NCBI RefSeq assembly: GCF_045920555.1
Contig: NZ_CP174509.1
Coordinates: 4,464,001 to 4,528,000, forward strand
Length of the DNA stretch: 64,000 nt
Source of the DNA: Pseudalkalibacillus sp045920555
GTDB taxonomy: Bacteria > Bacillota > Bacilli > Bacillales > Fictibacillaceae
Direction: 5' to 3'
Under the pieces are notes generated by a model. It saw nothing but the letters and a program-made list of their open reading frames with translations, did no database searches and was not told the DNA's origin. Numbering within the stretch: position 1 is the stretch's first letter; each line of letters starts with the position of its first letter. Positions 34,877 through 44,565 of this stretch are shown piece by piece. A program made the position numbers and the translations under genes.

Positions 34877-35956
34877 TCACTCTTTAAGCTGGAATTTTAA
34901 TAACCGATCGTCTTCAGGAGTTGGATTGCCTCTTCCATCTCGATTGTTAGTAATGGCATATAAGGACCCATTTACGATTTCTACATCTCTCATCCTGCCA
35001 TATCCTGCTGTAAAGGTTTGGCTTTTCTTTTCATCTAGATCAAATTCCCTGATCTGCTGGCCTGCTAGAAATGCCGCGTAAATCTTTGAACCTGATATTG
35101 CTATACCAGAAGGGGCCCAAGTATCCTCACCAGAATGAAATAAAGGCTCTATCATCCCTTCCTGTTCTTCATCACCTTGGATGACCGGCCATCCATAATT
35201 TCCTCCAGACACAATTTCATTGATTTCATCATGACCGGTAGAGCCATGTTCGGAGCTGTACATTTTTCCATCTTCCGTCCAGTCTATCCCTTGCGGATTC
35301 CTATGTCCATAAGAGTAGACGGGAGAGCCAGCAAATGGGTTGTCATCCGGTATGGATCCGTCCAAATTCAGGCGTAATATCTTACCTGCTAAACTCGATC
35401 GATCTTGTGCAAGCCCTGACTCACCTGCATCACCTGTTGTTATATATAGGTTTTCGTCAGGTCCGACAGCTAAGCGACCACCATTATGGATCGGCCCACC
35501 TGGGATCCCTTCCATCAGGATATCGGTTTCCTTCCAAGTCGATCCTTCCTGTTTAACTTTTACTACACGATTAAGAAGCCTTCCTCTGTCTTCATATGTA
35601 TGATATAAATAAGCTTCTAACGGCTCTTGACTCCCGTCTATAATATGAAATCCCAGTAATCCACTTTCCGTTTCTGAGACAACGCCCTTAGTAAGGTCGA
35701 CAGTCTGGCTTTCTTTAGCAGCATCCTGGATCTTTATGATTTCGCCTGGACGCCCAGACAAATAATAGACAGTATCTTCAACGATATTGATTTGCCAGGG
35801 GACATCCAGTTGTGTAGCCAACGTTTCAACCACTCGGCTTTGGTTGACAGGTTGAGATGAGGGATCAGATGGTGTCTTGTCATCAGGTGATGTCGAGTCG
35901 TTATCGGTACAGCTAAACAACATTAGTATCGATAAGACCGGTATCAATAATTTCAT
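34877..35956 (-). CDS. Glucose/sorbosone dehydrogenase-like lipoprotein
   Basis: A 359-residue beta-propeller protein of the PQQ-dependent soluble glucose dehydrogenase/sorbosone dehydrogenase family. The signal peptide ends in the lipobox LMLFSC (Cys16), followed by an Asp/Ser/Pro spacer. Family blocks are LDVPWQINIV, ETGLLGFHI, HNGGRLAVGPDENLYITTGDAG, YSYGHRNPQGIDW and SEHGSTGHDEINEI. It should sit on the outer face of the membrane and may oxidise a sugar; bacterial relatives often have no proven substrate. ATG at 35956 with GGAGGT; overlaps the yusF stop as ATGA-type coupling. Confidence 0.88.
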   Translation of the reverse strand: MKLLIPVLSILMLFSCTDNDSTSPDDKTPSDPSSQPVNQSRVVETLATQLDVPWQINIVEDTVYYLSGRPGEIIKIQDAAKESQTVDLTKGVVSETESGLLGFHIIDGSQEPLEAYLYHTYEDRGRLLNRVVKVKQEGSTWKETDILMEGIPGGPIHNGGRLAVGPDENLYITTGDAGESGLAQDRSSLAGKILRLNLDGSIPDDNPFAGSPVYSYGHRNPQGIDWTEDGKMYSSEHGSTGHDEINEIVSGGNYGWPVIQGDEEQEGMIEPLFHSGEDTWAPSGIAISGSKIYAAFLAGQQIREFDLDEKKSQTFTAGYGRMRDVEIVNGSLYAITNNRDGRGNPTPEDDRLLKFQLKE

Positions 35957-36312
35957 GTGGCACCTCCATTCAAAAGATAGCCGCGGTTTATTTCAAAATC
36001 AGCATTCATTAATATTTGGGCAAGGTACATATACGGGGTCTCTGCCACCTCCTTGTAAATACTCTGGGTATAAAGATGCCTCGCATTCGGAAGTTCTCTT
36101 TTCAAAATTTTTCTCAGCTTATGCCCCGCATCATCTTCATCCACAAGTATATAAATATCTCTATCCTCAATGGATTCGATAAGCTCTTCTAGTTTATCGA
36201 AACTTATCGTCCCATGTGTACAGATGATTTCAACAGGTTCATCCAAGAGTTTCCTTACTTTTTCACGGTCCGTTTTCCCCTCGACGATCAATACTTTCTT
36301 ATCTATATCCAT
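35953..36312 (-). CDS. yusF: Toprim-domain protein YusF
   Basis: A 119-residue protein that is essentially a lone Toprim fold. KKVLIVEGKTDREKVRKLL gives the catalytic Glu motif, and DIYILVDEDDAGHKLRKIL gives the DxD motif. Related to RNase M5-like and small primase-like Toprim proteins, so a nucleic-acid phosphoryl-transfer role is possible. The position two genes from gcvH fits yusF. Translationally coupled to the lipoprotein gene downstream. Confidence 0.88.
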   Translation of the reverse strand: MDIDKKVLIVEGKTDREKVRKLLDEPVEIICTHGTISFDKLEELIESIEDRDIYILVDEDDAGHKLRKILKRELPNARHLYTQSIYKEVAETPYMYLAQILMNADFEINRGYLLNGGAT

Positions 36313-36452
36313 TTATCGTTCCCACCTGTTTCCTTATCGTTAGAAATTCGTTTGATAAAAGGCTCTGCTAAGTATAAATGCTTTTATAAGTGCAAAAGGT
36401 GGTGGTTTCGGAAGTGACACCCTGCACAACAGAAAAGCAGTTACTTTTTGGA

Positions 36453-36505
36453 TGTACCATGGCTCAGCCTACGCCAAGGCTTGGCTTTCCCAACTTTTCT
36501 TTATG
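36453..36505. repeat. Short hairpin repeat, copy 1
   Basis: Inverted relative to a second copy at 61009-61060. Shared core on the minus strand is CATAAAGAAAA.TTGG.AAAGCCAAGCC and GGCGTAGGCT. Confidence 0.65.
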
Positions 36506-36517
36506 AAAAATTTCAAA

Positions 36518-36749
36518 GTGAAATTCACGACACTCCTGCGGGAATAGCGAGCCAGGCGAGACCCCGCAGCGATTCAAGGATCTTCGATTAACAACCACCA
36601 CGTCCTGTGGTGAACGTCGAAGCCAGCATAAGGAAAGCTTCTAAGAATTCTCATCGCAGACACGAAAATGATTTCATTTTTGTGTTGAGATCCTGTACAA
36701 GTGAGCGAGGAGGCTCGCGGATCGCCCGCGGAAAGGGAGTGAATTTCGT
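36518..36749. repeat. Dispersed GC-rich palindromic repeat, copy B
   Basis: Opposite orientation to copy A. Begins GTGAAATTCACGACACTCCT and ends GCGGAAAGGGAGTGAATTTC. The interior holds the second module of copy A (GCTTCTAAGAATTCTCATCG, AAAATGATTTCATTTTTGTG). Together with the short hairpin repeat it fills the gap between yusG and yusF. Confidence 0.8.
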
Positions 36750-36788
36750 AGAAATTAATAATAAAGAAAAACAATGCTAAAAAGAAAA

Positions 36789-36815
36789 AAGCAGCGGCTC
36801 ACACTGGACCGCTGC
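36789..36815 (-). terminator. Terminator of yusG
   Basis: Arms AGCAGCGG and CCGCTGCT immediately behind the yusG stop codon, followed on the minus strand by TTTTTTCTT. Confidence 0.8.
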
Positions 36816-37058
36816 TTAGCACCAACCAAATTCACAATCATCAACAAGCTGTTGATTTCGAGCAGGCGGGTTCGAATCATGTCGATAGAACTTGTCCGAG
36901 TCAAACTCGAAACCTTCTCCCATCTCATACAGATTGCCTTGATTAGTGAAAGTGATTTTACCTATCTTATCCTTGTTCAAGTACAGAGACATAGAACCCT
37001 GGTCCATTTTTCCATAAACCTTATCCGTAATATCTGTTCTACGAATATCTTGGCTCAT
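36816..37058 (-). CDS. yusG: YusG-like protein (DUF2553)
   Basis: An 80-residue basic-to-acidic small protein: DITDKVYGKMDQGSMSLYLNKDKIGKITF, then EMGEGFEFDSDKFYRHD, ending DDCEFGWC. Size, position next to gcvH and the SLYLNKDKIGK strand match YusG/DUF2553. ATG at 37058 with AAGGG at ten bases; a GTG at 37067 in the same frame is less likely. Function unknown. Confidence 0.75.
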   Translation of the reverse strand: MSQDIRRTDITDKVYGKMDQGSMSLYLNKDKIGKITFTNQGNLYEMGEGFEFDSDKFYRHDSNPPARNQQLVDDCEFGWC

Positions 37059-37127
37059 ATAGATCACACCCTTCTAAAATTTGTAGAAGTCATGCATCAT
37101 TGTTATGTTCTGTCACTGTTGAAAAAC

Positions 37128-37511
37128 TTATTCTTCACTTACCATCTTTTGATAATCATCTGCAGACATCAACTTCTCAAGCTCTGATTCATTAGAAAGC
37201 TCAACAACGATCATCCATGCTTTTTCATATGGTGATTCATTGACAAACTCAGGATTATCCTCAAGATCTTCGTTAACCTCTAAAACTTTTCCGCTGACTG
37301 GTGCATATAATTCAGATACAGTCTTTACAGATTCAACACTTCCAAATGGCTCGTCCACTTCGATATCGTCATCTACTTCAGGAAGCTCAACGAATACGAT
37401 ATCTCCAAGCTCATCTTGTGCAAATGCTGTAATTCCAATATAAGCTTTGTTTCCTTCAACTCTTACCCATTCATGTTCTTCTGAATAACGTAATTCCTTT
37501 GGATATTCCAT
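37128..37511 (-). CDS. gcvH: Glycine cleavage system H protein
   Basis: A 127-residue lipoyl-domain protein. The lipoyl lysine is Lys63 in FGSVESVKTVSELYAPVSG, and the N-terminal LRYSEEHEWVRVEG is the GcvH signature. It shuttles the aminomethyl group in glycine cleavage and in B. subtilis also relays lipoic acid to other complexes. No gcvT or gcvP lies nearby, as in B. subtilis. Confidence 0.97.
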   Translation of the reverse strand: MEYPKELRYSEEHEWVRVEGNKAYIGITAFAQDELGDIVFVELPEVDDDIEVDEPFGSVESVKTVSELYAPVSGKVLEVNEDLEDNPEFVNESPYEKAWMIVVELSNESELEKLMSADDYQKMVSEE

Positions 37512-37603
37512 TCTTATCCCTCCATAAATTTCATATATTGTTTAAATTCTAAAATGATTCTAATGTAATAGTAATATAAAACAGTACGCTCACGCAATCT
37601 GTT

Positions 37604-37960
37604 CTATTTCCAAGTTTGTTCGAACTGATCTTCTTTATAACCCACTGTAACCTTTTCGCCGTCTGTCACAATCGGGCGCTTGATCAACATTCCATCTGAA
37701 GCAAGCAATTCCAACAATTCTTCCTCTGTAGCAGTCTTCATCCGGTCCTTCATTCCGAGTTCACGATATTTCTTCCCGCTCGTGTTGAAGAACTTCTTCA
37801 ACTCTAGTCCGCTTTTTTGATATAAAGTTCTCAATTCCTCTTTTGAAGGGGTGTTCTCCACAATATGTACATCTTCGTAAGAAACACCATTTGCATCCAG
37901 CCATTTCTTTGCTTTCTTGCATGTTGAACAGCTTGGATATTCATAAACTGTTAGCGTCAA
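37604..37960 (-). CDS. yusI: ArsC/Spx-family protein YusI
   Basis: A 118-residue ArsC-fold protein. From a TTG at 37960 (AAGGAG at eight bases) it starts MTLTVYEYPSCSTCKKAKKW with Cys11 and Cys14, then NTPSKEELRTLYQKSGLELKKFFNTSG and IKRPIVTDGEKVTVGY, the typical arsenate-reductase-family ending. It is closer to YusI/YffB-like proteins than to true Spx. The GTG at 37969 overlaps the ribosome site, so it was rejected. Substrate unknown. Confidence 0.88.
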   Translation of the reverse strand: MTLTVYEYPSCSTCKKAKKWLDANGVSYEDVHIVENTPSKEELRTLYQKSGLELKKFFNTSGKKYRELGMKDRMKTATEEELLELLASDGMLIKRPIVTDGEKVTVGYKEDQFEQTWK

Positions 37961-37969
37961 TAGGGACAC

Positions 37970-38290
37970 TCCTTACTCATCAATTTCTGTATTTTTTGAA
38001 GAGCTCAATTCTATTCTATCACAAGTCATTTGCGGACAAACGTATAAAGGCTTAATTTTAACAAACTGGCGTTGAGGATTTTGGGTTAGCTTAATCGGCT
38101 GGATTTTGGTGTAATTAATCGACGCACAAATAATTTTTCTGGTGCAATAAATCCATCTATGGTTTGGTGCTATTGTATAGAATAGGCCTGTAAATTCGCG
38201 AATTCTTACTGATTTTTTTGAATCCTGACATCTTTTCACTGTTCTATCGGCATTTATCGTCTCATTTAATAGTAAAAGACAAGCTTTTTG
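37970..38290. other. Intergenic, divergent promoters
   Basis: About 320 bases between yusI and the LysE-type gene. It must carry the divergent promoters; I see no gene, repeat or clear hairpin. Confidence 0.4.
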
Positions 38291-38303
38291 AAGGAGAATG
38301 CCG

Positions 38304-38957
38304 ATGTTCTCTACTATTTCTGGTTTCATCCTATTAGGTCTTTCAATCGCAGCTCCAATTGGTCCAATCAATATCGAAATTATCAAAAGGGGGCTCCAGT
38401 ATGGATTTTGGTCAGCTTTTCTCGTGGGAGCAGGCGGGATTTCATCTGATTTTGCACTAATGGGTCTGATGTTTTTTGGGCTTTCCCATATCATGACTCT
38501 TACATGGATAAAAATCAGTCTGACTCTATTAGGTTGTTTCATCCTTTTGCATTCTGGTTGGACAAATCTCAGGATGGCATCCCTGACAATAGAACCTTCG
38601 AATCCTTCCGAGTCCATTCCCAGTGATATTGGTGTCCGCTCCTATTTGACCGGCATGACCATCGCGGCATCAAATCCAATGAATTTACTGTTTTGGCTCG
38701 GAATTTATGGCTCCGTCCTCAGCAGTTCACTACAAAAGAGCAACCATCTTCAATCTTTCTTTTTATGCAGCCTCCTTTTCATTGGAATAGGTTTATGGAA
38801 CTTGAATCTCGCATTTACTGTTCATTTTGGAAGACTTTTGATGAATACCCTTGTGAAGAAGTGTCTCAATACTTTTGCAAGTCTCATATTGATCGGTTAT
38901 GGCCTGAAGTTCGGTTTTATAGGAATCAGCGAATTGCTACATATAATTATTTCTTGA
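38304..38957 (+). CDS. LysE-family amino acid exporter
   Basis: A 217-residue membrane protein with six hydrophobic helices. GLSIAAPIGPINIEIIKRGLQYGFWSAFLVGAGGISSDF is the LysE/RhtB pattern (PGPxN region, here PIGPIN), and the second half contains GMTIAASNPMNLLFWLGIYG. LysE-type carriers export amino acids. The ATG at 38304 has AAGGAG at seven bases; the ATG at 38298 is only one base from it. Single gene with a bidirectional terminator behind it. Confidence 0.85.
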   Translation: MFSTISGFILLGLSIAAPIGPINIEIIKRGLQYGFWSAFLVGAGGISSDFALMGLMFFGLSHIMTLTWIKISLTLLGCFILLHSGWTNLRMASLTIEPSNPSESIPSDIGVRSYLTGMTIAASNPMNLLFWLGIYGSVLSSSLQKSNHLQSFFLCSLLFIGIGLWNLNLAFTVHFGRLLMNTLVKKCLNTFASLILIGYGLKFGFIGISELLHIIIS

Positions 38958-39000
38958 AGTCTCAACTCTTTTCCTCCTACAATCCATGGTATATGTAAAA

Positions 39001-39030
39001 GAGGTCCCCATCAGCATTGAGGACCTCTTT
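39001..39030. terminator. Bidirectional terminator
   Basis: Arms GAGGTCC and GGACCTC with A runs before and T runs after. Lies between the convergent LysE-type gene and the fad operon. Confidence 0.8.
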
Positions 39031-39134
39031 TGAGAGAGTGTGTTTTTATCTGGAAAAGAGAGTTTTGATTAAAGAACATGACCGAACCTAATTAGATTCA
39101 AATAGTCGATAAATAATTGATGTGAACCTCCTAT

Positions 39135-40922
39135 CTAAACGACGTACTTTTCTTCTTTCAACAAGACACCTGTAACTTCACGCTTCTTTTTGACAACATT
39201 GATCGGTGTGTAACGGGTCAATTTCTTAAGAGCTGAAAGCATCATTCGAAGCTGATCCCCGTCTTCGATCGCGACGATGGACTCTTTTGCATGTGACTCA
39301 ATACGCTCGAATGCTTCCTGACAATAAATTTCCGTCAAACGGATCTTTTGGGCAGCTTTTTCTGCACCTTGTTTTTGGATTGCCTTTTCTGTTCTCAAGA
39401 CGACAGATTCAATTGCATATGCTTCACTTACGATATCCGCAACATTCGAAAGGATTTCTTGTTCATGTTCAAGCTTTTCTCCGTATTTCTGGACTGCAAG
39501 ACCAGCAATCATCAAGAATATTTTCTTCGCATTTTTCACAAATTGCTTTTCCTGTTCAAGCGGCTCATCACTAAGCTCTTCCGGCATCAGCATCATCAGC
39601 TCGTTTTGCAGCTCTGTCGCTTTTTGAAGAAGAGGCAATTCACCTTTCATCGCTTTCCGGAGAAGCGTGCCTGGCACTAACAAACGGTTGATTTCATTCG
39701 TTCCTTCAAATATCCGGTTGATCCTTGAATCACGATACATGTTTTCAACTTCGTACTCGGACATGAAGCCATATCCACCATGGATTTGTACAGCCTCATC
39801 GACTACATGATCCAGCACTTCAGAAGCGAACACTTTATTCAGTGAGCACTCAATGGCATATTCTGCAATCCCTTTTGCAAGGAGTGAGCCATCTTTTTGC
39901 TCTTCTGGCGATAAGACACCTAAACGATATTCATACATTCCGACTGTACGATAGACGGAGCTCTCGGAAGCATACGTTTTAGCTGCCATCGTTGCAAGCT
40001 TCTCCTGGATGAGTGTGAAGCGCGAAATCGGCTGCTTGAACTGTTGGCGTTCATTTGCATATTTGATCGATACTTCAAGCGCACGTTTAGCTGCCCCTAC
40101 ACAGCCTACCGCAAGCTTGTATCGGCCAATATTCAAAATGTTGAACGCAATGACATGCCCTCGTCCGGCTTCACCTAATAGATTTTCTTTCGGCACTAAG
40201 GCATCCTCAAGGATAAGGGTTCGTGTAGATGAGCCTTTGATCCCCATCTTCTTTTCCTCTGGCCCGGTAGATACACCTTCGAAATCACGTTCTACGATGA
40301 ACGCAGAAAATTGTTCGCCATCAATTTTGGCATAAACTACGAAAACATCAGCAAAAGCAGAGTTCGTGATCCATTGTTTTTCACCATTCAAAACATAGTG
40401 AGTTCCAGCGTCATTCAGCTTAGCGACCGTTTTCGCCCCTAACGCATCCGAACCTGATCCTGGTTCAGTCAGCGCGTAGGCTGCAATACGTTTTCCTGTA
40501 GCAAGGTCAGGTAAATACTGCTGCTTCTGATCTTCATTCCCGAACAAGACGATCGGCAATGAACCAATCCCGACATGGGCACCATAGCTTAATGAAAATG
40601 ATCGTGCTCTTGAAAACTTCTCTGTGATGAGAGAGGAACTGATCTTATCGAGAGCAATACCTCCGTATTCCTCAGGAACATCGGCCCCTAGAAGCCCTAA
40701 CTCACCTGCTTTCGTCAGTAAGTCTCTCGAAATGTCAAACTGATGGTTTTCAATTTTCTCAAGCTGTGGAACGACTTCTTTAACGACGAATTCTTCTGTT
40801 GTTTTCCCCATTAAAATCTGTTCATCGTTGAAATCCTCTGGTGTAAATACACTCTGCGCTTCAACTTCTTCTATAAGGAAGCTTCCACCTTTTGCTGCTT
40901 TCTTTTCAACACTGCTAGACAT
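39135..40922 (-). CDS. fadE: Acyl-CoA dehydrogenase FadE
   Basis: A 595-residue acyl-CoA dehydrogenase. Family blocks are LGADVPEEYGGIALDKISSSLITE, AYALTEPGSGSDALGAKT (FAD/substrate loop), GEKQWITNSAFADVFVV, QIHGGYGFMSEYEVENMYRDSRINRIFEGTNEINR. The extra C-terminal ~200 residues are normal for this long type. ATG at 40922 with AAGGAGG; the longer frame overlapping fadA was rejected. It performs the first step of beta-oxidation. Last gene of fadN-fadA-fadE, 17 bases after fadA. Confidence 0.95.
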   Translation of the reverse strand: MSSSVEKKAAKGGSFLIEEVEAQSVFTPEDFNDEQILMGKTTEEFVVKEVVPQLEKIENHQFDISRDLLTKAGELGLLGADVPEEYGGIALDKISSSLITEKFSRARSFSLSYGAHVGIGSLPIVLFGNEDQKQQYLPDLATGKRIAAYALTEPGSGSDALGAKTVAKLNDAGTHYVLNGEKQWITNSAFADVFVVYAKIDGEQFSAFIVERDFEGVSTGPEEKKMGIKGSSTRTLILEDALVPKENLLGEAGRGHVIAFNILNIGRYKLAVGCVGAAKRALEVSIKYANERQQFKQPISRFTLIQEKLATMAAKTYASESSVYRTVGMYEYRLGVLSPEEQKDGSLLAKGIAEYAIECSLNKVFASEVLDHVVDEAVQIHGGYGFMSEYEVENMYRDSRINRIFEGTNEINRLLVPGTLLRKAMKGELPLLQKATELQNELMMLMPEELSDEPLEQEKQFVKNAKKIFLMIAGLAVQKYGEKLEHEQEILSNVADIVSEAYAIESVVLRTEKAIQKQGAEKAAQKIRLTEIYCQEAFERIESHAKESIVAIEDGDQLRMMLSALKKLTRYTPINVVKKKREVTGVLLKEEKYVV

Positions 40923-40939
40923 ACCTTTTACCTCCTTTT

Positions 40940-42121
40940 TTATGATTGGATCAATTCGAATACTCCAGCGGCTCCCATACCCCCGCCGATACACATCGTG
41001 ACAACTCCGAACTGCTCATTTCTTCGTATCATCTCGTGCATTAGCGTCAATGTCAGTTTCGCACCACTGCATCCAAGTGGATGGCCTAATGCGATCGCTC
41101 CGCCGTTAACGTTGACTTTCTCCTCATCAAGACTTAGCTGACGGATGACCTGCAGGGATTGTGATGCGAATGCTTCATTCAGTTCGAACAATCCAATGTC
41201 AGATTGCTCAAGTCCCGCAAGCTTCAATGCTTTTGGTATGGCTTCTACCGGACCGACACCCATGATTTCAGGTGCAACCCCAGCAACAGCGAAAGAACGG
41301 AACTTCAAAATCGGCTTAAGTCCTTCTGCTTCAGCCTTATCACGATTCATGACGAGCACTGATGCTGCCCCGTCACTCATCTGTGAGGAGTTGCCTGCTG
41401 TAACGCTTCCCCTTGCAGAGAATGCCGGCCTCAGTTTACCGAGCACATCAAGTGATGTATCTGCTCGTACTCCTTCATCCGTAGTGAAGTTAGTCGTTGT
41501 TTCTTGTAATTTATTGTTTTCATCAACCCAGCGATTCGTTACTTCCACTGGTACGGTTTCATCATCAAATTTACCTTCTTGGATCGCACTAGCCGCTTTC
41601 TGGTGGCTTCGTAACGCAAATTGATCCTGCTCTTCTCTTGTAATTCCGAATCGGTTAGCTACTTCTTCTGCCGTATAGCCCATCCCCATGTAGTATTCGG
41701 GTCTGGAATCCAGAAGAGCTGCATTCGGCTTGACGACATGCCCGGGAACAGGTACGAGACTCATTGATTCTGCTCCACCCGCAATGATCGCTTCAGCATG
41801 ACCGAGCATGATCCGCTCAGCGCCATATGCGATACTTTGCAGTCCAGATGAACAATACCGGTTAATCGTGATAGCTGGAACATTATCTGGAAGTCCAGCA
41901 AGACCACCGATCAAGCGGGCCATGTTCATCCCCTGTTCCGCCTCTGGAATCGAACATCCGATGATCAGATCATCAATCGGTCCTTCATAGCCTCCTGCAC
42001 GCTTCAAGGTCTCTTTCACCGTCAATGCTCCAAGGTCATCTGGTCTTACATTAGCGAGAGTCCCTTTTTTTGCTTTTCCGACAGGTGTTCTTGCACCTGC
42101 TACAATTACAGCTTCTTGCAT
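40940..42121 (-). CDS. fadA: Acetyl-CoA acyltransferase FadA
   Basis: A 393-residue thiolase. The acyl-accepting Cys90 is in INRYCSSGLQSIAYGAERI, the His motif is GGAIALGHPLGCSGAKLTLTL, and the second catalytic Cys is in TMCIGGGMGAAGVFE. It performs the last step of beta-oxidation. ATG at 42121 with AAGGAGGGG. Twelve bases behind fadN. Confidence 0.96.
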   Translation of the reverse strand: MQEAVIVAGARTPVGKAKKGTLANVRPDDLGALTVKETLKRAGGYEGPIDDLIIGCSIPEAEQGMNMARLIGGLAGLPDNVPAITINRYCSSGLQSIAYGAERIMLGHAEAIIAGGAESMSLVPVPGHVVKPNAALLDSRPEYYMGMGYTAEEVANRFGITREEQDQFALRSHQKAASAIQEGKFDDETVPVEVTNRWVDENNKLQETTTNFTTDEGVRADTSLDVLGKLRPAFSARGSVTAGNSSQMSDGAASVLVMNRDKAEAEGLKPILKFRSFAVAGVAPEIMGVGPVEAIPKALKLAGLEQSDIGLFELNEAFASQSLQVIRQLSLDEEKVNVNGGAIALGHPLGCSGAKLTLTLMHEMIRRNEQFGVVTMCIGGGMGAAGVFELIQS

Positions 42122-42133
42122 CTTCACCCCTCC

Positions 42134-44530
42134 TTAGTTGCGTAGTGGTTTTCCTTTGACGAGCATATGCTGCATACGTTGTTGTGTCAGCGGTTCACCT
42201 GCAAGGCTCAAGAATGCTTCACGTTCAAGATCCAACAGGTATTGTTCATCAACGAGTGAACCTTCAGGTACTTTACCACCAGCAATGACATACGCTAATT
42301 TTTTAGCAATTTTCAAATCGTGGTCCGAAATCATGTTACCGAATTTCATCGTCTGAGCCCCGAGAAGCATCGTCGCATAACCCGCTTCCCCTGCTACAGG
42401 GATCTTTTTACGTTGAGGCGGTCGATATCCTCGGTTATATAAAGATAATACTTGTTGTTTTGCATCATAGATGAGATGGTCCGCATTCACACTGATACCA
42501 TCCTGCGGTCGTAAAAATCCTGATTCCTCCGCCTCATGGGCTGATGTTGAAACCTTTGCCATCGCAATCGATTCGAATGTTTGGATAGCGAGCTTCTGAA
42601 GATCAGGTTTGATATCTTTCGGCACTTGTTCCAAGAGGCGAGTGTATAATTCTTTGTTACCGCCACCGCCAGGGATGATGCCGACCCCGACTTCAACAAG
42701 GCCCATATAAGTTTCAAAGGATGCCTGAAGACCTGCTGCAGGTAACGATACCTCTGTCCCGCCGCCAAGCGTCATATTGAAAGGAGCGGCGACGACTGGC
42801 TTCGCACTATAACGTACTCGTGCCATCGTTTGTTGGAATTGACGGACCATGAAATCAAGCTCGAAGAAATTATCATCCTGTGCTTCCATCATGATCAGCA
42901 TCAAGTTGGCACCGACACAGAAGTTCTTTCCCTGGTTACCGATGACGAGACCTTTGTAGTTATTCTCCACTTCGTCAATTGCATAATGGATCATTTGGAT
43001 GATATCCGGCCCGATTGCATTGTTTTGTGAGTGGAATTCGAGCAAGGCAACCTCATCACCCAAATCTATGAGGCTCGCACCAGTATTTTTCTTGATAACA
43101 CGATTTTCATTTTTAAGTCGACTTAGACGGATGATTTTATCATTCTCAATAGCTTGTTTGTACTCACCCTTGTTATAGAATTCAAGAGTCGTACCTTTTT
43201 GCTGATAAAATTCCTTCTTGCCTGATTCAAGCATTTCAATAACCCATGCAGGAATCGTTTCACCTTCTGCTTTCATGCGCTCAACCGACTTTTCAACGCC
43301 GATTGCATCCCATGTTTCAAAAGGGCCTAACTCCCAGCCGAATCCCCATTTCATTGCGTCATCGATCGCTTTGATGTCTTCTGCAATCTCATGGGTTTTT
43401 TCCGCTGAATATAAAAGGACTGGTTTCAATATCGACCAGATGAGCTGCCCTGCACGATCATCCGCATATACAAGCGCTTTCATTTTATCCGGTAATGTTT
43501 TTGCTTGTTTACTAGTTTCGGTCGATGTTGTTTTCAACTTCTTACGCGGCCCGTATTCGAGTGTTTCAGGATCCAGCTCAAGAATCTCGCTTTTTCCATC
43601 GACTTTCTTCTTCAAATAGAAACCTTGACCACTCTTGCTTCCAATCCACCCTTTTTCATTCATTTTCTCCATGAAAGCTGGAACCTCAAAGACTTTCTTT
43701 TCTTCGCCTTCAACCAGTTCATGCACATTGTTAGCGACATGTATGAAGGTATCGAGACCGACTACATCCAATGTACGGAAGGTGGCACTTTTCGGTCTCC
43801 CGATCGCTGGTCCAGTTACACTATCAACCTCTCCGATTGAATAGCCGTTTTTCAACATTTCTTGCACCGTTACCAACAATCCATAGGTTCCGATCCGGTT
43901 TGCGATGAAGTTTGGCGTATCTTTAGCTTCAACGACTCCTTTTCCAAGTACATCTTCACCGAATTGATTGATGAACTCGAGCACTTCAGGTTTCGTCTTG
44001 TTGGTCGGGATAACTTCCAGCAGCTTTAAATAACGCGGCGGGTTGAAAAAATGCGTTCCAAGGAAATGTGCTTTGAACTCCTCGCTTCTTCCTTCTGCCA
44101 TTGCATTGATTGAAATCCCTGATGTGTTTGAACTTACAATCGTTCCTGGCTTCCGATATTTTTCAACCTGTTCGAATACTTTCTTTTTGATATTCAAGTT
44201 TTCTACGACGACCTCGATGATCCAATCAACTTCACCTAATTTCTCAAGATCATCCTCTAAATTCCCCACCTCGATCATTTCCAGGTGATCCTTAGAGCTT
44301 AGCGGAGCTGGCTTGTGCTTTAATAGTTTCTGTTTTGCGGTTTCTGCCAATTTGTTTCTCACAAGCGGATGCTCAAGAGTGAGCCCCTTTGCTTTTTCCT
44401 GTTCAGTAAGTTCTCTTGGGACGATATCCAGTAACACACTCGGAATTCCAACGTTAGCTAAATGAGCGGCAATACCTAAACCCATGACCCCAGAGCCGAT
44501 TACTGCTGCCTTACGAATCTGATACGACAT
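42134..44530 (-). CDS. fadN: 3-hydroxyacyl-CoA dehydrogenase/enoyl-CoA hydratase FadN
   Basis: A 798-residue two-domain enzyme. The N-terminal NAD-binding fold has AAVIGSGVMGLGIAAHLANVGI (GxGxxG), then FLGTHFFNPPRYLKLLEVIP of the 3-hydroxyacyl-CoA dehydrogenase family. The crotonase-type domain begins near residue 500 with VALLEFHSQNNAIGPD, GKNFCVGANLMLIM and GGGTEVSLPAAG. The order dehydrogenase-hydratase is the Gram-positive FadN type, opposite to E. coli FadB. First gene of the fad operon; a FadR-type operator sits 18 bases upstream. Confidence 0.95.
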   Translation of the reverse strand: MSYQIRKAAVIGSGVMGLGIAAHLANVGIPSVLLDIVPRELTEQEKAKGLTLEHPLVRNKLAETAKQKLLKHKPAPLSSKDHLEMIEVGNLEDDLEKLGEVDWIIEVVVENLNIKKKVFEQVEKYRKPGTIVSSNTSGISINAMAEGRSEEFKAHFLGTHFFNPPRYLKLLEVIPTNKTKPEVLEFINQFGEDVLGKGVVEAKDTPNFIANRIGTYGLLVTVQEMLKNGYSIGEVDSVTGPAIGRPKSATFRTLDVVGLDTFIHVANNVHELVEGEEKKVFEVPAFMEKMNEKGWIGSKSGQGFYLKKKVDGKSEILELDPETLEYGPRKKLKTTSTETSKQAKTLPDKMKALVYADDRAGQLIWSILKPVLLYSAEKTHEIAEDIKAIDDAMKWGFGWELGPFETWDAIGVEKSVERMKAEGETIPAWVIEMLESGKKEFYQQKGTTLEFYNKGEYKQAIENDKIIRLSRLKNENRVIKKNTGASLIDLGDEVALLEFHSQNNAIGPDIIQMIHYAIDEVENNYKGLVIGNQGKNFCVGANLMLIMMEAQDDNFFELDFMVRQFQQTMARVRYSAKPVVAAPFNMTLGGGTEVSLPAAGLQASFETYMGLVEVGVGIIPGGGGNKELYTRLLEQVPKDIKPDLQKLAIQTFESIAMAKVSTSAHEAEESGFLRPQDGISVNADHLIYDAKQQVLSLYNRGYRPPQRKKIPVAGEAGYATMLLGAQTMKFGNMISDHDLKIAKKLAYVIAGGKVPEGSLVDEQYLLDLEREAFLSLAGEPLTQQRMQHMLVKGKPLRN

Positions 44531-44547
44531 GATGAACCTCCTTCACA

Positions 44548-44565
44548 TGAATGAATACTCATTCA
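44548..44565. promoter_or_regulatory. FadR operator
   Basis: TGAATGAATACTCATTCA matches the Bacillus FadR consensus TGAATGAnTAnTCATTCA at every fixed position. It lies just upstream of fadN, so long-chain acyl-CoA should derepress the operon. Confidence 0.85.
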
